A stretch of DNA of 64,000 nucleotides from Nipponacmea schrenckii. Its lineage: Eukaryota > Mollusca > Gastropoda > Lottiidae. Location of the stretch: positions 1,426,001 to 1,490,000 of the forward strand of contig JAUJPP010000005.1 of assembly GCA_030562195.1 (NCBI GenBank). The letters run 5' to 3'. The notes beneath the pieces were generated by a model that saw nothing but the letters and a program-made list of their open reading frames with translations, did not search any database and was not told the DNA's origin. Below are positions 40,617 through 52,800 of the stretch, in pieces. A program made the translations under genes and the position numbers. How positions within the stretch are numbered: position 1 is the first letter of the stretch; the number at the start of each line of letters is the position of its first letter.

Positions 40617-43592
40617 ATGGCAGCTCCCGATGATGACCAAATAGATTCAGAAAAGAAGCGAGTGTTGTGTGTTGGTTGGACGTGTGTGGATGTTGTCACT
40701 GTGGTAGAAACGTTTCCCGAGGAAGATACAGACGATACAGGGTAAGACAGACTGTTGTCAAGCCTGTTGGTCAATTATTTATCGTGAAAACGAAGTCGTA
40801 GTTAAGCTGTCATTGCGTGATGGAGAAAGGTGACCCAAGAAATTGATAACGAAGTTTGGACTTTGCTTGCTCTCTTGACTATTCTTTGCTTTTTTTTATT
40901 TGAAACATTGAATAAGAACTTATACTTGTTCGGAATGCATAGAAATATCTGTAGGCCCCATACGTGATTAGGCAAACTTCTTTCTGAGTCGTTTGACAAC
41001 TCATGCTATGTTGAAAAGTTCTCTATATAAAAAAATCCCTTTAAATTTCAGAATTCTGGACTATTATTGGCAGAGAGGGGGAAATGCTTCCAACACAGCC
41101 TCAGTTTTAACAACATTAGGGAGACCATGTGAATTATTAACAGTTTTACCAAAAAATAGTTCTGAATATCAGTAAGTTTAGCTTAATGCTAAGTTCTTGG
41201 AGCTTAATTCCCCATGTCAGTGAATGGGACCTACAGGTCAGAAGCAGCCCTTTTGACAGGACTGAATTGGAACTAGGGCCCTTTGTCCTGGTTATCCCCC
41301 TCCCCAGAAAGTCTTGATCACCAGAAGTCTGGAAAATGTATTTCTGATGATTCAAAGGCAAATTTTAATCGTAATGTTCATATTTCTAGTTGTATATTAA
41401 TCAATCTCTTTTAACTGAAGGATGTTTTGAGAGAGCACAATTGGCGGGGCTAAATTCTCACTAGCCAGTGCCCAACCCTGGTAGACCCAACCCTGATTAC
41501 GGGGCTGGTCAGAAGCACATGACAAGTTACGCTCATAAGATTCTTTGGTAGGCTTACGGTAGTAAAAATGGAAAGTTACACAACTTCTTGACAATATCCA
41601 TATAGAACAATGTAACCTCTTCCTTGCATAGGCTACATTATATATTCTCATTTCTTTAGCCTAAACCAAGTCATCTCTCTTGTAGGTTTTTAAAGGATGA
41701 TTTACAGAAATATAATATTAATACAGACCACTGTGTATTAACAGAAGGCAGGGAAGTGCCCATGTCAACTGTTTTATTGTCTCAAAATACTGGATGTTCA
41801 ACTGTCTTATATACTCTAAAGTAAGTACCATCTTCCAGCCTAGTTCCTCTTTTCAGTGATGCAGGTCGGGGGGACTGACATGAAAAAAGGGTCTAGTCGT
41901 TCGGATGGGACAATAAACAGAGGTCCTGTGTGCTACAGGCTGTGCATGTTAAAGATCACTCAACAGTTGGAAATCGTCGCAAAAAGAGTAAGCTAATTCC
42001 GCAGTCCTGGCAAAATTTCCCTCATTGCAGACTGCATGGTGTTGCCTGTCTTCATTAGCCCATAAGGTGCAGAAGAGTAGGATGTAAAACTCCATTCATT
42101 TTATTTCATTTCTGTGTTCTAGGTGATTAAATATATATTTTCTTACAGAGATGTGCCAGAACTTAAAGATGGAGATTTTACAGATGTTTTAGAAATCTTG
42201 GACCAATATTGTTGGATCCATTTTGAGGTAAGATTCATTTTGATGTATTTCTAGAATTTCATCTGAAGACGACACATATACCTTGTTATTAAAGAATTAT
42301 CAGAAAACGCTTGACAGTAAAGTATATTTTAAAAAGCTTTATAAAACAAAATAGAACTGAAAAAGTTGTTCTTGGTCTCTCACCCCATCCAACCGCGTGT
42401 ATAGATTTTGGTATGATATTTTCAGGGTCGCCCTAATGTAGAATGTATAATAAAAGTTATAGATAAGATCCAGAAGTTGGATACCAAACATCATATAGTG
42501 ACTTCACTAGTCTTAGATAATCCTGACCACATCACAAATATAGGTAAGATACATGTATGTACTTTCTGGTAAATGAGATCTTCCCCGTTTTTAAAACGAT
42601 ACTGCGTCTTAGCATGAACATAAAATTTTAGTTCTCAAGAATGGTCAATATGAGTATATATATCCATCAGTGAACTTACCTGGTGTCATAAAGTAACAGA
42701 ATCCCTTAAATTTTTAACTTGGCCAATAAGAGCTCTATTCATCAGTAAATATACCTGCTGTCATAAATAACATAAAAAATAAATAAATATCCAAAAAACT
42801 AAGTAATTATCCATAAAGATGCATTTAATTATTGAAAAACGCTTAACAAATTTAAAAACGTTTTTCAAAAATGACCTGTTTTGTGAGTTTTCCAGATTTT
42901 AAGGTATTCTGTTATTTTCTAACACCAGGTAAGTTCACTGATGAATATATACTCATATTGACCATTCTTGGGAACTAAAATTTTATGTTCATGTTAAGAC
43001 ACAGTATCACTTTAACTCTGTATATCAGTTAAAAAATATTCTAATATTTATTGTTTCAGAGGGCCTGGTTAAAAAAGTAGATTTTTTATTTGTAAGCAAG
43101 TTTTTTGCCACACAGAAAGGTTTCAAAGATAAAAATTCTACAATGGAATATTTTTCCACCTTAGTCAAAAAAGGGTAAGTTTTGTTACTATCAAATGAAA
43201 TGGAGTTTTACATCCCTACCATGTGTATGCGCAAAGCAACAGAACAATTTGGCGATTTTAGATTTCAGATCAAAACATGGCACCTTCTAATTTCATCTGA
43301 TGCAACAAGTTAGAACGAGTTCTGATATTCTTTTAGAGCCACTGTGATATGTAAATGGGGCAATGACGGCGCTGTAGCTAAGCATGATGGGAATGATATC
43401 ATTGGCGCCGCTGGTGAGATAATCGATAACGTTGTGGACTCGCTTGGATTGGGAGATACTTTCGTGGCAGCTTTTATTGACTCCATTTTACAGGCTCGAA
43501 GTCTACATCAGAGTTTGGTGACTGCCAATTATTTTGCTACCAAAAAACTGTCCATGAAAGGATTCCGTGGGCTCGCGGATTTTAAATCTTGA
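40617..43592 (+). CDS. KHK: ketohexokinase (fructokinase)
   Basis: Seven exons join in frame: 40617-40741, 41052-41171, 41686-41820, 42149-42227, 42426-42543, 43060-43174 and 43337-43592 (315 residues, close to the 298 of human KHK). The enzyme phosphorylates fructose to fructose-1-phosphate with ATP in the cytosol. The N-terminal strand VLCVGWTCVDVVTVVETFPEE and the sugar-binding WQRGGNASNTASVL match the family. The C-terminal pfkB signature reads DSLGLGDTFVAAF, keeping the catalytic Asp but replacing the usual Ala of GAGD with Leu. The ending LSMKGFRGLADF parallels the human KCGLQGFDGIV. The ATG lies in AAAATGGCAGC, close to a TISU-type short-leader initiator. Introns 3 and 5 hold a SINE and a MITE. 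Confidence 0.93.
41838..42110 (+). mobile_element. SINE, head missing, in KHK intron 3
   Basis: Starts at the CAGTGATGCAGGTCGGG body word and runs to the tail AGGATGTAAAACTCCATTC. Confidence 0.85.
42591..43015 (+). mobile_element. MITE-like element in KHK intron 5, with an inverted internal half
   Basis: Termini CGATACTGCGTCTTAGC and GTTAAGACACAGTATCAC. The middle (42700-42960) contains CATCAGTAAATATACCTGCTG and later GTTCACTGATGAATATATAC, so part of the element appears in both orientations. This makes it longer than other copies. Confidence 0.8.
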
Positions 43593-43593
43593 G

Positions 43594-43599
43594 AATAAA
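43594..43599 (+). other. KHK: polyadenylation signal overlapping the end of KHK
   Basis: An AATAAA begins two bases after the TGA stop and a second, overlapping one follows. This implies a very short 3' UTR. Confidence 0.5.
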
Positions 43600-44039
43600 T
43601 AAATGTTTTTAATTTTTTGTCTGTGTTCTACTTTATCATTTTCACTCACTTCAAAACGTTTGAAATATTTGTTCCATCTTGGCCCGAACATTCATTAACT
43701 TTCTTTCCCCGAAACCCAAAGGTCAGGGGTGGCGCTAGTAAAAATGGACTGGCACCACTGCTGCCAAGTTAATCAAGGAGCATGAAATGGCACTACAGAA
43801 TTATTGGCATGGAAAAAAAATCTAAAATGTTTAATTATTTATTTAAAACAATGGAAAATAAAATCTATGTTATTTTTTTAATACGATTTTACAGAAAATA
43901 TTATAAATATGTTTGCAAAAAATTTTATAAATATGTTTGCAAAAAATATTGAAGGAAATATAGATAACATGAATGCACCATTTCTTTGCAAAGTTTTTTC
44001 TTTATAATAGACTTGCAAACCGAATCTTAGAGACAGAGA

Positions 44040-44410
44040 AATTTTTGTCACAATTTTTACTGAACAATCACAAATAGTGATTCAAAAACTGTACAAATTA
44101 TTATTATGATCACGATTTCATTTAGAAATTTAATCACAAATTTTAAATCATAATCATTTTGGATTTTTACTAAACTAGTCACCAAGGGTTTTGATCACGA
44201 TTTTAGTATTTAGTAAATTCTAAAACTGTACAAATAATTATGATCACGATTTTGTCTAGAATTTTTATCACAAATTTTAAATCATAATCATATTGGATTT
44301 TAACTAATCTAATCACTCACAAATCTGAAAACAATCACTCAGGGTTTTGATCACGCTAATTAATACAATCACGAATTCATCAGTATTATCACAAATTATT
44401 AGCATGATCA
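44040..44410 (+). repeat. AT-rich degenerate repeat (ATCACGATTT words)
   Basis: ACAAATTTTAAATCATAATC and TTTTGATCACGATTTT recur at about 120-bp spacing, two to three copies. Confidence 0.6.
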
Positions 44411-44554
44411 CGATAAGACAAGTTCTATATTAACATCACCGGGTTAAATTCATCAACAATATAAATATCACGTATTTATATATTATATAATATTATATTA
44501 AACCTAAAAATACATTTAATGTATTTATAATTATATAGGGTTCTATGAAAAATT

Positions 44555-44830
44555 ATGATTCGCATGTGGGAAAAATGAAAAATTATGATTTACAAATGGG
44601 AAATGAAAAATTATGATTCTTAAGTGGGAAAAATGAAAAATTATGATTCACAGGTGGGAAAAATGAAAAATTATGATTCGCATGTGGGAAAAATGAAAAA
44701 TTATGATTTGCAAGTGGGAAAAATGAAAAATTATGATTCACATGTGGGAAAATGAAAATAATGATTAGCAAGTGGAAAAATGAAAAATTAAAATAACGAT
44801 TTGCAAGTGGGAAATATGAAAAATTATGAA
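44555..44830 (+). repeat. minisatellite, about 30-bp unit, about nine copies
   Basis: Units hold GTGGGAAAAATGAAAAATTA and TGATTCACAT with small changes. Confidence 0.92.
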
Positions 44831-45256
44831 TATTAATAAATCATTGCATATATGACATTCTTTTGAAATTTCCAATAATTTTTCAATTTTTTTTTATATT
44901 CAAAATCATGGATGGCTCTTTGCATTTGTTGTAAATCCCTAATTAGGATTTCTTAATGTTTTGAAAAAGATGATTTTAAAAAAAAATCAGTTGCACAAGT
45001 ATATGTTTTAACATTGTCACTGTGGAATGGAAATAAAGGCATCTTTGGCATTTGTGATTTTGAGGCACTTTGCTGCCTTGCATTTTTTGCATAAAATGAC
45101 TTATAAGGAAATGGGGATATAATTGAATGACCTTTCCCCCCTTGAGGCAAGTTGCCTCAGGCAACACACAAACTTAAAACAGTTAAATGCAGGAAACGTC
45201 TAACATATTTCATATCCATAGTTATTATAAATATAAGACTTGGATTTTCACAAAAG

Positions 45257-45814
45257 TCATATTAATCCAAATCCAAAACTTGGACCATTCCAAATTAAAA
45301 ATCCGAGATTTGCAAGGCAGACAATAATGTTAGGATAAAACGTAGTCGCAAAACCAAAAGCTCGGTCCAAGTACGATTTGTGATAACCAATCCAGAATGT
45401 GATCCGACCAATCACAAACAAGAACACTAAAATTGGAATGAGGCGAATTTGAGAGGATGTTAAAAAGGTACACAGTATGAATTGACCAATCACATTTAAG
45501 AATAATTGTTCCACGGTGTTGGAGACATAGTGAACATCAATTGTCACATGATGTTCACCGTTGCCTCTGATTGGATCAATGGCGGTTGTTTGTAGACGTG
45601 TGTAAGCTACCTTTCCGATCCCAGCTGTGAGCGTAAATAAAGAAAATGTCTGCCATCGCATGGTATATATAACACGGTCGAACACTGTGGGTAATTTGGG
45701 TGGTTTATACGGAATCAAGAAATAACCCACTACTACTGTACTAGTCATAAACAAACATGCCTTAGCAACAAGGGAAATAACTCTGTCTCTTTCAAGTTGA
45801 CGGGACTTAGGCAT
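45257..45814 (-). CDS. MAPEG-family membrane protein, TMEM79-like
   Basis: A single coding exon of 185 residues. The ATG at 45814 is the first in frame; an in-frame stop lies upstream, and a TTTCAG acceptor near 45846 suggests a 5' non-coding exon. Four hydrophobic helices are visible: residues about 19-37 (ending VVVGYFLIP), 52-68 (MRWQTFSLFTLTAGIG), 98-125 and 129-145, plus a C-terminal one from about 158. The core YVSNTVEQLFLNVIGQFILC followed by LIPILVFLFVIGRITFWIGY fits the MAPEG fold (glutathione-linked membrane enzymes), and the NTVEQ, GRxxFW and GFxTTFYP words are most like TMEM79 (mattrin). Enzymatic activity cannot be inferred. It lies tail to tail with KHK, 1.7 kb apart. Confidence 0.78.
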   Translation of the reverse strand: MPKSRQLERDRVISLVAKACLFMTSTVVVGYFLIPYKPPKLPTVFDRVIYTMRWQTFSLFTLTAGIGKVAYTRLQTTAIDPIRGNGEHHVTIDVHYVSNTVEQLFLNVIGQFILCTFLTSSQIRLIPILVFLFVIGRITFWIGYHKSYLDRAFGFATTFYPNIIVCLANLGFLIWNGPSFGFGLI

Positions 45815-45899
45815 TTTGACATCTGTTGTATTCACCTAAATCATTTCTGAAAGAGAACAGAAAAAATTGTAATATTATAAATTGAGCAAAAAAAATCAA

Positions 45900-46445
45900 A
45901 TATTATCTGAAAAAGAACGTGCTCTCATGATGCTCTCAATAGAACCCTAGAACCCTACTACTGATTTAGTATCAGCGATGCTCTGAATTTTTTTATGTTC
46001 TTTTGATTACAGCTGAACATATGGAAAAAAAAATTACCATTTACAACTTATCATATTATCTTAAAAAGAACATGTGCTCTCATAATTCTCTCAATAGTTT
46101 GATTTAGTATCATAGCGATGTTCCGAAATTTCTTATGTTCTTTTGATTTCCTTGAACATATGAAAAAAAAATTACCATTAATAACTGAGCAACTAATCAT
46201 ATATTTTAAAAAGAACATGTGCTCTCATGATGCTCTCAAATAGTGGATTTATTATAGCGTATGCTTAAATTTTCTTATGTTCTTTTGATAACTGCTGAAC
46301 ATATGAAAAAAAATTTACCATTAATAACTAGCAACTATCATAGTATATTTGCATGATGCTCTCAAATAGTGGAATTTAGTACATTGGCAATGCTCTTAAA
46401 TTTTTTTATGTTCTTTTGATAACTGCTGAACATCTGAATATATTG
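45900..46445 (+). repeat. degenerate tandem repeat, about 130-bp unit, four copies
   Basis: AAAAGAACATGTGCTCTCAT, GATGCTCTCAAATAGTGG and TTATGTTCTTTTGATAACTG recur upstream of the TMEM79-like gene. Later copies are eroded by small deletions. Confidence 0.8.
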
Positions 46446-46499
46446 TATGGTATATTTACCATTAATAAAACCTATTGTATTATTTGCAGCTGTTTCAGC

Positions 46500-47225
46500 T
46501 GACATTTATCAAAAAATAATATTATTCATAAACTTGATCAAGACCTAAATCAATATTCTATAAAATATTTTATCATTGACCCTTTTAAATTGAAATTTGT
46601 GGATGTGGTTCCTATACAATTTAATAAAAAATAATATTATTCATAAACTTGATCAAGACCTAAATCAATATTCTATGAAATATTTTATCATTGACCCTTT
46701 TAAAATTGAAATTTGTGGATGTGGTTCCTATACAATTTAATAAAAAAAAAATATTATTCATAAACTTGATCTAGACCTAAATCAATATTCTTAAATATTT
46801 TATCATTTTAGACCCTTTTAAAATGGAAATTTGTGGATTGGTTCCTATACAATTTAATAAAAAATAATATTATTCATAAACTTGATCTAGACCTAAATCA
46901 ATATTCTATGAAATATTTTATCATTGACCCTTTTAAAATTGAAATTTGTGGATGTGGTTCCTATACAATTTAATAAAAAATAATATTATTCATAAACTTG
47001 ATCTAGACCTAAATCAATATTCTATGAAATATTTTATCATTTATAGATAGACCCTTTTACAAATTGAAATTTGTGGATGTGGTTCCTATACAATTGAATA
47101 AATAAGTGATTTTATTCATAAACTTGATCAAGACTTGAATCAATATTCTATGAAATATTTTATCATTGACCCTTTTAAAATTGAAATTTGTGGATGTGGT
47201 TCCTATACAATTTAATAAAAAATGA
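46500..47225 (+). repeat. tandem repeat, about 120-bp unit, six copies
   Basis: Units hold TATTCATAAACTTGATCAAG, ACCTAAATCAATATTCTATG and ATTTGTGGATGTGGTTCC. Copies differ mostly by small indels. Confidence 0.92.
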
Positions 47226-47486
47226 ACATACCTATGTGTTATGTTAAGTCAAAATAGATAAAAAATTCTCATATATAGAAACTTGTTAATTTATATCTAG
47301 GTATTTTGAATATGTTATTTATGCAGGGTATACAAATATTGTCAACTTAGGTAAACATTAACAGATTCACAGTTATTTATGGGTTTATAGAAATAAAAAC
47401 CTAATTTGTTATTTTTATAGACATGTCATCATGTATATTTTTAGTTCCTAGTCCATTTGCCTGTTTTGGAATACCCATAATTTAAA

Positions 47487-47885
47487 GGGATAATAGGCGT
47501 AAAAAAGCGAAGAAACATAAAATTAATTTCACTCAAATTTGGACAATAACAGTATATATCCATCAGTGGACTTACCTGGTGTCATCGCTATACCGGTACT
47601 TCAAAATCCCTGTATAATTTGATAAATCCACAAAATCAAGTAGTACATTCATTAAGCGATTTTCAAATTGTATATATAAAGGGAAGTAACTCTATTATAT
47701 AGATTTCCCGTACAAATGTTTAAGCACTGAATTCCCAGACGCTTTTATTCCCAAACAGAATGGAATCGTCGAAAATATAGTTTTATTCTCACTTTTTGAA
47801 AATTCATCAAGTGTGGGATACATACTCAATATTAAACACAAATATTAGACGTAGGACGAGTGTATTCTAACGCCTATTATCCATT
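47487..47885 (+). mobile_element. TIR element related to the MITE family (variant termini)
   Basis: The left end AAAGGGATAATAGGCGT and right end AACGCCTATTATCCATTT are inverted. Inside, ATATATCCATCAGTGGACTT and ACCTGGTGTCAT are shared with the AAAGGGATACTG family, so this is a related subfamily. Confidence 0.75.
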
Positions 47886-47889
47886 TAAT

Positions 47890-48420
47890 AAGAGACACAG
47901 GCTGATATCAACTCTCCATATCAATTATAAGAATTCAAACTTGACTTGTAGTTCTTGTACAATTCAATAAAAACTAACTAAAATTTAGACAGTTAAAAGA
48001 TTGTTATTAAAATTCTCATATAAGAGACACAGGCTGATATCAACTCTCCATATCAATTATCAGAATTCACATTTGACTTGTAGTTCTTGTACAATTCAAT
48101 AAAAATTAACCAACATTTAGACAGTTGTAAGGTTGTTATTAAAATTCTCATATAAGAGACACAGGCTGATATCAACTCTCCATATCAATTATCAGAATTC
48201 AAATTTGACTGGTAGTTCTTGTACAATTCAATAAAAACTAACCAACATTAAGACAGTTGTAAGGTTGTTATTAAAATTCTCATATAAGAGACACAGGCTG
48301 ATATCAACTCTCCATATCAATTATCAGAATTCACATTTGACTTGTAGTTCTTGTACAATTCAATAAAAATTAACCAACATTTAGACAGTTGTAAGGTTGT
48401 TATTAAAATTCTCATATATA
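47890..48420 (+). repeat. tandem repeat, about 131-bp unit, four copies
   Basis: Units hold AAGAGACACAGGCTGATATC, AACTCTCCATATCAATTATC and GACTTGTAGTTCTTGTACAA. Confidence 0.93.
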
Positions 48421-48656
48421 GTTATAATGATAAGGTTACCTGATGCGAGATTTTGATTCTAAAAAGGGATACACACAGCTAAAATTGAGATTTATAAGCA
48501 TGGATAGCTCTTGAATATGTTTAATGTTGACTCAATTTATTTGACTAAATAAAATCATCCATGGTTGAGTGATCAATTCTGAATAGATGTTGATTTGTAA
48601 TTGAATATTATAATATATAATTTCAAATAAAGATTGTATAGTGTGAAGTTTGGTTA

Positions 48657-49075
48657 CTGTAAGGCTAGAAATTAATGCGACAACAAATTAATGCGACATG
48701 GGGTATAGAGACTAAAATGCGAGTACAAATTAATGCGATCCGTGTCTACAAGTGTTTAATGAATGAAGACCTGAACAATGATCAAGATTTTATCTGTTAA
48801 TAGTCAAGTGTGAAAATCTTTTGTTTTGTTAAAGTCATTGATTACTAATCAGCTTCAAATTTAAAGATAATTACCTAATTACTTAATCCCACCCGGTCTC
48901 AATTTAAATACATCGAACCCATATATATCGATGTTCACTAATGTCAGCCATATTTGAACTGCATAAAATTCACAAGGGAATATGTATTTAAAAAATGCAG
49001 ATACAAATTAATGCGATCGCGGATAGGTCGCATATAACGCATTAATTTCTATCTCGCAATAATTTGTAGCCTAAA
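48657..49075. mobile_element. second copy of the CTGTAAGGCTA TIR element
   Basis: Inverted relative to the copy at 28996-29395. It starts after a TA with CTGTAAGGCTAGAAATTAAT. Its far end (AATTTGTAGCCTAAAGG) has lost the final bases. Confidence 0.78.
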
Positions 49076-49184
49076 GGATCTATTTTGATATTGTAAAATG
49101 ACTAGACTGTTTAAATATGGACTTTGAACAGGATTAAAAGAAATAAAAAGAAAAGTTTGTCTGTATGTGTATTTGGTGGACATA

Positions 49185-49700
49185 ATATGTAGCTTCTATT
49201 ACACCCACAATAAAATTTTGACGCAATTTTACTATGTCAAGGGAAATAACTCAAAAAAACTTTATCGAAAAGTCGTCATTTTCCAACTTAACTGCTGTCT
49301 TATCAATTTCATTACTCATACCAAGTTTCATCAAAATTCATTGAAAATTGAAGCTTCTTTTACACCCACAATAAAATTTTGACGCAATTTTACTATGTCA
49401 AGGGCAATAACTCAAAAAAAACTTTATCGAAAAGTCGTCATTTTCGAACTTGACTGCTGTCTTATCAATTCAATACTCATACCAAGTTTCATCAAAATTC
49501 ATTGAAAATTGAAGCTTCTTTTACACCCACAATAAAATTTTGACGCAATTTACTTAGCCAAGGGCAATTACTCTGTTAATTGAAAAATTGTCAAATTCCA
49601 ACTATATCCAATACTCACACCAAGTTTCATTCAAATCAATTGAAAATTGTATCTTCTATTGCATCAACAATAAATTTTGACGTGATGTAACTTATATTTG
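49185..49700 (+). repeat. tandem repeat, about 165-bp unit, three copies
   Basis: Units hold CACCCACAATAAAATTTTGA, CGCAATTTTACTATGTCAAG and CATACCAAGTTTCATCAAAA. The reverse complement of the same unit occurs at 49960-50110. Confidence 0.9.
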
Positions 49701-49749
49701 CACCATTTTATTTTATGTTTTTATGTCAGTGGTTCTTGTTTCCACTTTA

Positions 49750-50370
49750 GGTGAATTTTTATACACCCACATGACTATGTGGACTTGCCCCTGTCTGTAG
49801 GTCCGTCAACATTTGTTGTTAGACACTATAGAAGCTACAATTTTATATGGATCTTAATGAAAGTTGGTATGAGCATTGTAATTGATTAGACGGCCGTCAA
49901 GTTTGATGAATTGTTTTTGAGTTATTGCCCCTGCCTCTATATTTGTTTTTCAATGGATTTAAATGAAACTGGGTATGAGTATTGAAATTGATAAGATGGC
50001 AGTCAAGTTCGAAATTGACAATATTTCGATGAAGGTTTTTAGTTATTGCCCTTGACATAGTAAAATTGCGTCAAAATTTTATTGTGGGTGTAATAGAAGC
50101 TACAATTCTCAATGCATTTTGAAGAAACTTGGTTACATTGGAATTGTTAAGGCGGTGGTCAAGTTGGAATTTGATGATTTTCTGCAAACATTTTTTGAGT
50201 TATTGCCTTGACTTAGTTAATTGCAGAATCTAGTTTTCAAAGAATTTTGATGAAATTTGGTCCGAGCAATGGCATTGATAAAAATATTCAATGAATGTTT
50301 CTTGAGTTATTGCCCAATTTATGATTCAAATTCAATGCTGCCAGTGGGCGTATATTACTTGCCTGGCAAG
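49750..50370 (+). mobile_element. mollusc-type repeat with TACACCCACATG and GGGCGTATATTAC ends
   Basis: It starts TATACACCCACATGACTATG, carries reversed, diverged copies of the 49185-49700 unit (GAAACTTGG, AGTTATTGCCCTTGAC, TGGGTGTAATAGAAGC) and ends AGTGGGCGTATATTACTTG. Together with 49185-49700 it forms a large inverted arrangement. Confidence 0.65.
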
Positions 50371-50689
50371 CTATCTTTTTTTTTTAATCCTCAATGATGA
50401 GGCTCTCTTAAGTGCAGAAAAAAATATCCCCTAAATATAAATCATATCCTGGTTCCTGGATAAACAGATGCATCAGAGCCTGACAAATTTTGGGGGAACT
50501 TATCTTTAATATTCATATATATATCTATATTGACAGTGTGTTAATATTCCCTGAAAATTAGCTTTTTCTAGGAAACCTTTAAATAATTTCTGCATCAATA
50601 ATAAAGATAAACTGTCAGTGGGTTTAAATTTCTAGAAAATTAAACTTGTTTAAGTTCGCATTACGTAAAAAAAAATTGCGTTTAATAAT

Positions 50690-50830
50690 AATAATAATAA
50701 ACTCTTTATTTTACATGGGTCAGAATTAGGCCCAATACACAAGGACATGGTCCTGTCTCACATTCAGCCCATGGGGCAATACATTGAAAAAAAAAAAAAA
50801 AAGAAAGAAAAAAAGAAAAAAAAATCGAAA
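50690..50830 (-). mobile_element. 3' end of a retroposed element with TTA-repeat tail
   Basis: On the minus strand GACAGGACCATGTCCTTG, GTATTGGGCCTAATTCTGAC and CATGTAAAATAAAGAG are followed by (TTA)n. This is the single-copy form of the claudin-intron minisatellite unit. An A-rich tract lies on the other side. Confidence 0.75.
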
Positions 50831-52550
50831 ATACATAATATCTCAATATACAATTCGTCTGAAATACTAAAAATACACAAGTTCATGTGTATCAAATGGA
50901 CAGAGTTTTAAAGATTTAGACCTATAAACTGCAGGCACAGAATTTTCAGGTCATTTTGGACACTGCGAAATTATAACTTGATTCAGAATGATTCAGAAAA
51001 AGACTGGAAAATAAGACTGTTTAAGATAAAGTTCTATCTAAGTGAGTATATACGAAAGATAAAAAGTACACCTAGGACACCTTTCTCAAGGTGATCTTTC
51101 AAATTTGGCACCAGCACAAATTCTTACATGATAATCATTTCTTAGTCATGTTCCTAATCATTGAAAATACGGTTTTTATCCTTGAACAATCAACGCATTA
51201 TTGTGCCAAAAAATAAAGAAAATGAACATTACTTTCAATTTTTTTGAAAAATCGGTTTTTATTGCCAGATGTATACCATTAAAAATTAATAATTTTATTT
51301 ACCATATATTGAATATATAAATGATATACCTCACTGCAGAGTGCAAGCAGGTGTTATTGACATGTGAACGTGTTTATTTTTTTGTTTTTGCATATAGTAG
51401 TCCATAAAGTCAAGAACTAGGACAATTGTGTCAAAAGTTGAATAACTTCTTTAATCTACAGTATGCTCTAATCAAGTTATTGCTCTTTGGACATTTGGCA
51501 TTCAAAAAATCATAAGTCTTTGTTGCCATGACAACTAAAAATTTGTAAATTTTCGGTACTTGCCTTGCCAAGAATATGTGAATCCTCTACAGCCACTGTG
51601 AAGGCCCATTAACATCACTATTATAATACAATATACATATAGTCCCATTGAATATGACAATTAGTACATATATGCCACCTCTTTTTTCATTGGTCCAAAA
51701 ATATGGCACAGATTTATGCATAGGTCAGAGGTCAAAGTATATTGTCATTAATCACTAATATAAATACTATATTCATATCCTCACAATATTATTATTTACT
51801 GGGAGATATTGCTCATATACCATAGTTAGTAACGCATTTGATTGGCTAGATGTTCATATATCACAGTAATGCAGTGCTGTGATTGGTTGGAAACTGTGGT
51901 ATATTGAGGTATATAGGTCAGATAAAAATATACCTACATCCCATGTTTAAGATATTGACTAAAAGAAGTTGTTTAGTCATTGACTCTGTCAGCTGACAAG
52001 CCGGCTTGTGATGGGTTAAAGGTACTAGGCCAGAATCAGGAAAATGAGACTAGGAAGAAATTTGTATTGGAATTTTTTTTCTGTAAATTTTGTTTAAATT
52101 TCTTTAAAAATTTCAGAAAATTTGACAACTTCCATTTCCTCAAAGTGATTTCTTTTTCTTTTCAACAGATTTTCTAGCAAAACATCAAAATTACTTTTTG
52201 GCTGGAATTGTATTTCCAATAATGGCATCATAATATATGAATTAGAAAAATAGAGGTCAGAAGCCCTTTAATGTCCTTAACCTAGCTAATAGTTGAAAGA
52301 TATCTTAGATTGAGTAATCTACCTCTTCTCTGATAACCTTCTTTTCTACTTGTTCAGTTATCAAGTATTTCATTTTCCCTTGAATATATAGACCAGTGAA
52401 CTTCTACAAAATAATTTATTCCAGTTGATTTTTCTAACATACATAGAACATCTCAGAGATCCCATAATATACATTGTTATTGGGTCAAATCTTTTAAAAA
52501 CATTAAAACAGATTTCGCCATTTCATAATTCTGGTTTAGTTTCATTCAAC
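50831..52550. other. gene-free intergenic stretch
   Basis: No coding exon could be supported on either strand. Only AT-rich sequence with scattered short ORFs was seen. Confidence 0.45.
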
Positions 52551-52800
52551 ACAGTCCTAAATTAGGATTCACACACATCTTTTCATAGTTCTGGGACCTG
52601 TTTCACAAAAATACAATCCAGATTTTAAGAAATACAGTAACCTGATTGGTTAATTAAAACTCAATTTTATTGATTGACCAATCTGACTATTGGAACACTA
52701 AAATCATCCTAAGTTTAGTTTTGGTGAAACAGGCTCCAGGTTTAGTTTCATTCAACACGTTCCTAAATAAGGATTCACACACATCTTTTTACGATTCCTG
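52520..52800. repeat. small TIR element (52594-52737) flanked by a direct duplication of about 60 bp
   Basis: Inner ends GGGACCTGTTTCAC and GTGAAACAGGCTCC are inverted. On both sides lie copies of GGTTTAGTTTCATTCAACAC and AGGATTCACACACATCTTTT. The duplication is too long for a target site and suggests a tandem duplication. Confidence 0.65.

Noticed and set aside
44583..44771. Open frame of repeated NHNFSFFP peptides
   Set aside because: Translation of the 30-bp minisatellite at 44555-44830.
51980..52177. 65-codon plus-strand open frame
   Set aside because: Phe/Lys-rich translation of AT-rich DNA with no support from splice sites or similarity.
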